Shown here in pieces: positions 46,462 through 48,233 of a stretch of 48,233 nucleotides of DNA. The stretch is from contig NZ_JAEMNU010000147.1 of NCBI RefSeq assembly GCF_016461825.1, positions 1 through 48,233 on the forward strand, read 5' to 3'. This DNA comes from Rugamonas violacea (GTDB lineage Bacteria; Pseudomonadota; Gammaproteobacteria; Burkholderiales; Burkholderiaceae_D). The notes beneath the pieces are model-generated. The model ran no database searches. It saw nothing but the letters and a program-made list of their open reading frames with translations, and was not told the DNA's origin. A program made the position numbers and the translations under genes. Within the stretch, counting starts at the first letter, position 1. Every line of letters starts with the position of its first letter.

Positions 46462-46596
46462 GGCCACCTCGAAAAACCGTCATTCCGCATCGGCGGACCG
46501 CCGCGCAGGCGGGAATCCATACCCCGCATGCCCATTGGCTCAGTATGGGTTCCCGCCTGCGCGGGAACGACAATTTGGTAGTTTTTCGAAGTGGCC
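46462..46596. mobile_element. MITE/REP-like element with terminal inverted repeats
   Basis: A 135-bp element bounded by 16-bp inverted ends GGCCACCTCGAAAAAC (46462-46477) and GTTTTTCGAAGTGGCC (46581-46596), matching at 15 of 16 bases. Inside are two facing copies of the same palindrome as at 15970-16114 (TTCCCGCCTGCGCGGGAA type; the left one partly decayed). It has no coding capacity. No clear target duplication is seen. The rest of the gap after the dehydrogenase (46401-46461) is featureless. Confidence 0.65.
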
Positions 46597-46638
46597 ATGA
46601 CCCGACGCCCGGGGCGGGGTATTCTTTCCGGGCAATCA

Positions 46639-46806
46639 GTCTAATTCGGTTGAAACCGCTCGACTTCGGTCTAAAAGAGTCGAGAATCGCCGAGGCGCCA
46701 AATTTTATAGACTGAATTCGCCTTCGCGAAGAAATCTTGGGACCGGATTAGACTTTCCGCCTTTCTGAATTAGACCGAGTTGTACATCTTGGTTATTTTT
46801 TTAGAC
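46639..46806. repeat. Phased TAGAC repeat array, left flank
   Basis: Six exact TAGAC copies: two on the minus strand (46639-46643, 46669-46673) and four on the plus strand (starting 46708, 46749, 46771, 46802), plus a decayed GGGAC at 46739. Spacings within the plus-strand set are 31, 10, 22 and 31 bp, close to whole turns of DNA. A 7-bp stem CTCGACT/AGTCGAG surrounds the copy at 46669. The last two copies fall within the end of the small gene. Confidence 0.7.
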
Positions 46807-47249
46807 CGCATTCGCAGTTGATCATCAATGCGGGACCTGCAATTGGCGGCGCGAACCCAGTAGCCGTCGCCAGGAAAGCGCAGCCAGACGAAGCGCCACG
46901 CGTTGCGTCCGTTTGTGTGGCGGTTGGCGAACAGTGACGGAGTCAACGCTGTGCCATCGTCGGAAACGATGTGGTCGCCAACCACCTTGGCGAATTCGAT
47001 GGTATCGCGATAGCTGGTTCGTAGGCTGGTTCCGTCGGGCAGGAAGACTTTCTTCCATTGAAAACCGCGCATAGCCGTGCCATTCTTGCGCAGCGCGAGT
47101 CGCTCCATTTCAACCGCCAGCCAACGTTGCACGAGTTCTGTCACAAAGGCTTCAGGCTTCACACCGGGACGTGTATCCATCAAATGGAGTTCCAGATCCA
47201 CGAAATCGCATGTGGGCAGGTAGACAGCTTGCCTCGGTTCGTATTCCAT
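46770..47249 (-). CDS. Small protein of unknown function flanked by TAGAC repeats
   Basis: A protein of 159 aa, read from the ATG at 47249 behind an AAGGA ribosome site. The N-terminal third is helical and hydrophilic. The remainder (LPDGTSLRTSYRDTIEFA, then TPSLFANRHTNGRNAWRFVWL and GDGYWVRA) faintly recalls RAMA-type or related modification-associated domains, which end in a similar SPS...NAW..W pattern; this resemblance is weak. The last ~12 codons are made of the TAGAC repeat, so the C terminus (RMRSKKITKMYNSV) may be a read-through into repeat DNA. Codon use and base composition are clearly less GC-rich than the rest of the window, which suggests recent acquisition. Confidence 0.6.
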   Translation of the reverse strand: MEYEPRQAVYLPTCDFVDLELHLMDTRPGVKPEAFVTELVQRWLAVEMERLALRKNGTAMRGFQWKKVFLPDGTSLRTSYRDTIEFAKVVGDHIVSDDGTALTPSLFANRHTNGRNAWRFVWLRFPGDGYWVRAANCRSRIDDQLRMRSKKITKMYNSV

Positions 47250-47270
47250 GATTCAATCCTTCCGATATGG

Positions 47271-47438
47271 GTCTAAAAATTAGACTGAGCAATGGGAATT
47301 TAGTTCGTTTTAGATTTTCGCCTCGGAGAACGGGACCATATTAGACTTGCACTGTGATTTTATAGACCGTTTTCGACAAACGCCTAAGAATTTTGGACTG
47401 GATTCGCCTGGAACAGCTTCAAATAGACTGAAATAGAC
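47271..47438. repeat. Phased TAGAC repeat array, right flank
   Basis: Six exact TAGAC copies (one minus at 47271, five plus at 47281, 47342, 47363, 47424, 47434) and two one-base variants (TAGAT 47311, TGGAC 47394). Spacings run 10, 30, 31, 21, 31, 30, 10 bp: symmetric and near multiples of the helical turn. The first two form a palindrome GTCTAAAAATTAGAC. This 168-bp array makes up most of the 380-bp gap between the small gene and the DUF1877 gene. The rest of the gap holds a hairpin TGGCCG-GCTT-CGGCCA at 47572-47587. Confidence 0.75.
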
Positions 47439-47629
47439 CAATTCCTGATTTGAAGTACCCCGCCCAAGAAGGGGCCGTGAGTACTCGCGAATTTCTGCGA
47501 AGAGGCGGTTTCCGTTTGAGGTGAAAATGCGTAGATTTTGCAGAAGAGCAAACTACTATACTGAACGCTGTTGGCCGGCTTCGGCCATAAACGGACGTCC
47601 AAGCCGCGAGCTAATTTTTGGGAAATTTT

Positions 47630-48178
47630 ATGAAACGACTACTTGCTTCAATGGCGTTGTTGTTTGCAATCTCTTCCGCGCACGCCAGCATGATTTGGAG
47701 GGCGGTTGCAGTTGACTCTGCTCAACTTGACGGACTTACTAAGAACGAAGAGTTGCTGGCCCGTACGCTGTTGGCGACAAAAGGCGATCAAGCGATAAAT
47801 CTCGACAAGGCGTGGCATGGTATTCACTTCCTGCTCAATGGAACAGCGTGGAAGGTGACCAGCACAGCTGGCCAAGCTGTACTTGGGGGGCGCGAATTTG
47901 GTGCGGATATGGGCTACGGCCCACCTCGGGTTGTATCGAAGGAGGATGTGGTGAAAGTAGCAAAAGCACTCTCCATGATCACATCAAAGGAATTGTCTGC
48001 CCGCTACAGCCCGAAAATAATGGAGGAAGAAGATATTTATCCTTCAAGCACTTGGCAACAAGAAGGGCCGCAAGCGCTCAAGTTTCTTTTGGATGGCTAT
48101 GCCGAGCTACTTGCGTTCTATCAGCGTGCGGCGAAAAATGGCTCAATGCCGTTCCGTGTGGAATTTGACATCAGGTAA
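47630..48178 (+). CDS. Exported DUF1877 family protein
   Basis: A protein of 182 aa. The first 20 residues are a typical signal peptide (KRLLASMALLFAISSAHA). The rest carries the DUF1877 (YfbM-like) pattern, best seen in LDKAWHGIHFLLNG (about 59-72) and the YYxx-type end helices (LKFLLDGYAELLAFYQRAAKNG). DUF1877 proteins are normally cytoplasmic with no known activity, so a signal peptide is unusual. Base composition is AT-richer than the window average. The remaining 55 bases of the window show no further gene. Confidence 0.78.
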   Translation: MKRLLASMALLFAISSAHASMIWRAVAVDSAQLDGLTKNEELLARTLLATKGDQAINLDKAWHGIHFLLNGTAWKVTSTAGQAVLGGREFGADMGYGPPRVVSKEDVVKVAKALSMITSKELSARYSPKIMEEEDIYPSSTWQQEGPQALKFLLDGYAELLAFYQRAAKNGSMPFRVEFDIR

Positions 48179-48233
48179 CATGTCGGCTACCGCCATTTTT
48201 TGAGTTCACGAGTCCCTGATGAGTATTGCCGTC

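Noticed and set aside
46639..47438. TAGAC arrays as integron attC sites or CRISPR
   Set aside because: The core is TAGAC, not the GTTRRRY/RYYYAAC pair of attC, and the units are much too short and unequally spaced for CRISPR.

Overview
The window is GC-rich DNA, densely packed with genes on both strands. Gene content and style point to a betaproteobacterium of the Oxalobacteraceae (Massilia/Duganella/Telluria type): a complete ureDABCEFG-hupE cluster, PEP-CTERM exported proteins, several c-di-GMP/two-component proteins, a bacterial Ku/LigD pair and dispersed palindromic repeats. This assignment is inferred from gene content, not from a marker gene. The last ~1.6 kb is visibly poorer in G+C and looks like the edge of an acquired region.

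Layout. 1-2383: a secreted low-complexity protein (cut by the window edge) behind a sigma-54 type promoter, with a VpsR-like sigma-54 activator gene next to it. 2625-3245: PlsC-like acyltransferase. 3270-9082 (minus): the urease operon ureD-ureA-ureB-ureC-ureE-ureF-ureG-hupE, preceded by a consensus -24/-12 promoter and an NtrC-type operator. 9362-10504: exported kelch-like propeller. 10598-12530: a Zur-type Fur regulator and a COG0523 zinc GTPase, with three matching palindromes that look like Zur boxes. 12643-15673: DUF1460 amidase-like protein, Tat-exported dienelactone hydrolase and L,D-transpeptidase. 16274-19658: two tandem DUF945 paralogues with duplicated promoters, one carrying a TonB-C-like tail. 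19794-21569: DUF885 peptidase-like protein. 21631-26550: hybrid histidine kinase plus a REC-PAS-GGDEF-EAL protein. 26741-30926: CHRD/PEP-CTERM protein, SulP transporter and GAF-GGDEF protein. 31116-35887: SDR oxidoreductase, Ku and, convergent to them, three-domain LigD. 35964-36878: a second PEP-CTERM protein. 37117-44308 (minus): small exported protein, esterase-like protein that lacks its serine, and the MFP-RND-OMF efflux genes, closed by a strong terminator. 44467-46400: LysR regulator translationally coupled to a D-2-hydroxyacid dehydrogenase. 46401-48233: a MITE/REP-like element, a small unknown gene flanked on both sides by helically phased TAGAC repeats, and an exported DUF1877 protein.

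How it works together: the urease block is self-contained (structural subunits, all accessory proteins and a nickel permease) and appears to be switched on by nitrogen limitation through NtrC/RpoN. The Zur/GTPase pair is a zinc-starvation unit. Ku and LigD form the minimal bacterial non-homologous end-joining system. The two most unusual pieces are the phased TAGAC array around the gene at 46770-47249 and the sigma-54-controlled low-complexity secreted protein at the left edge.
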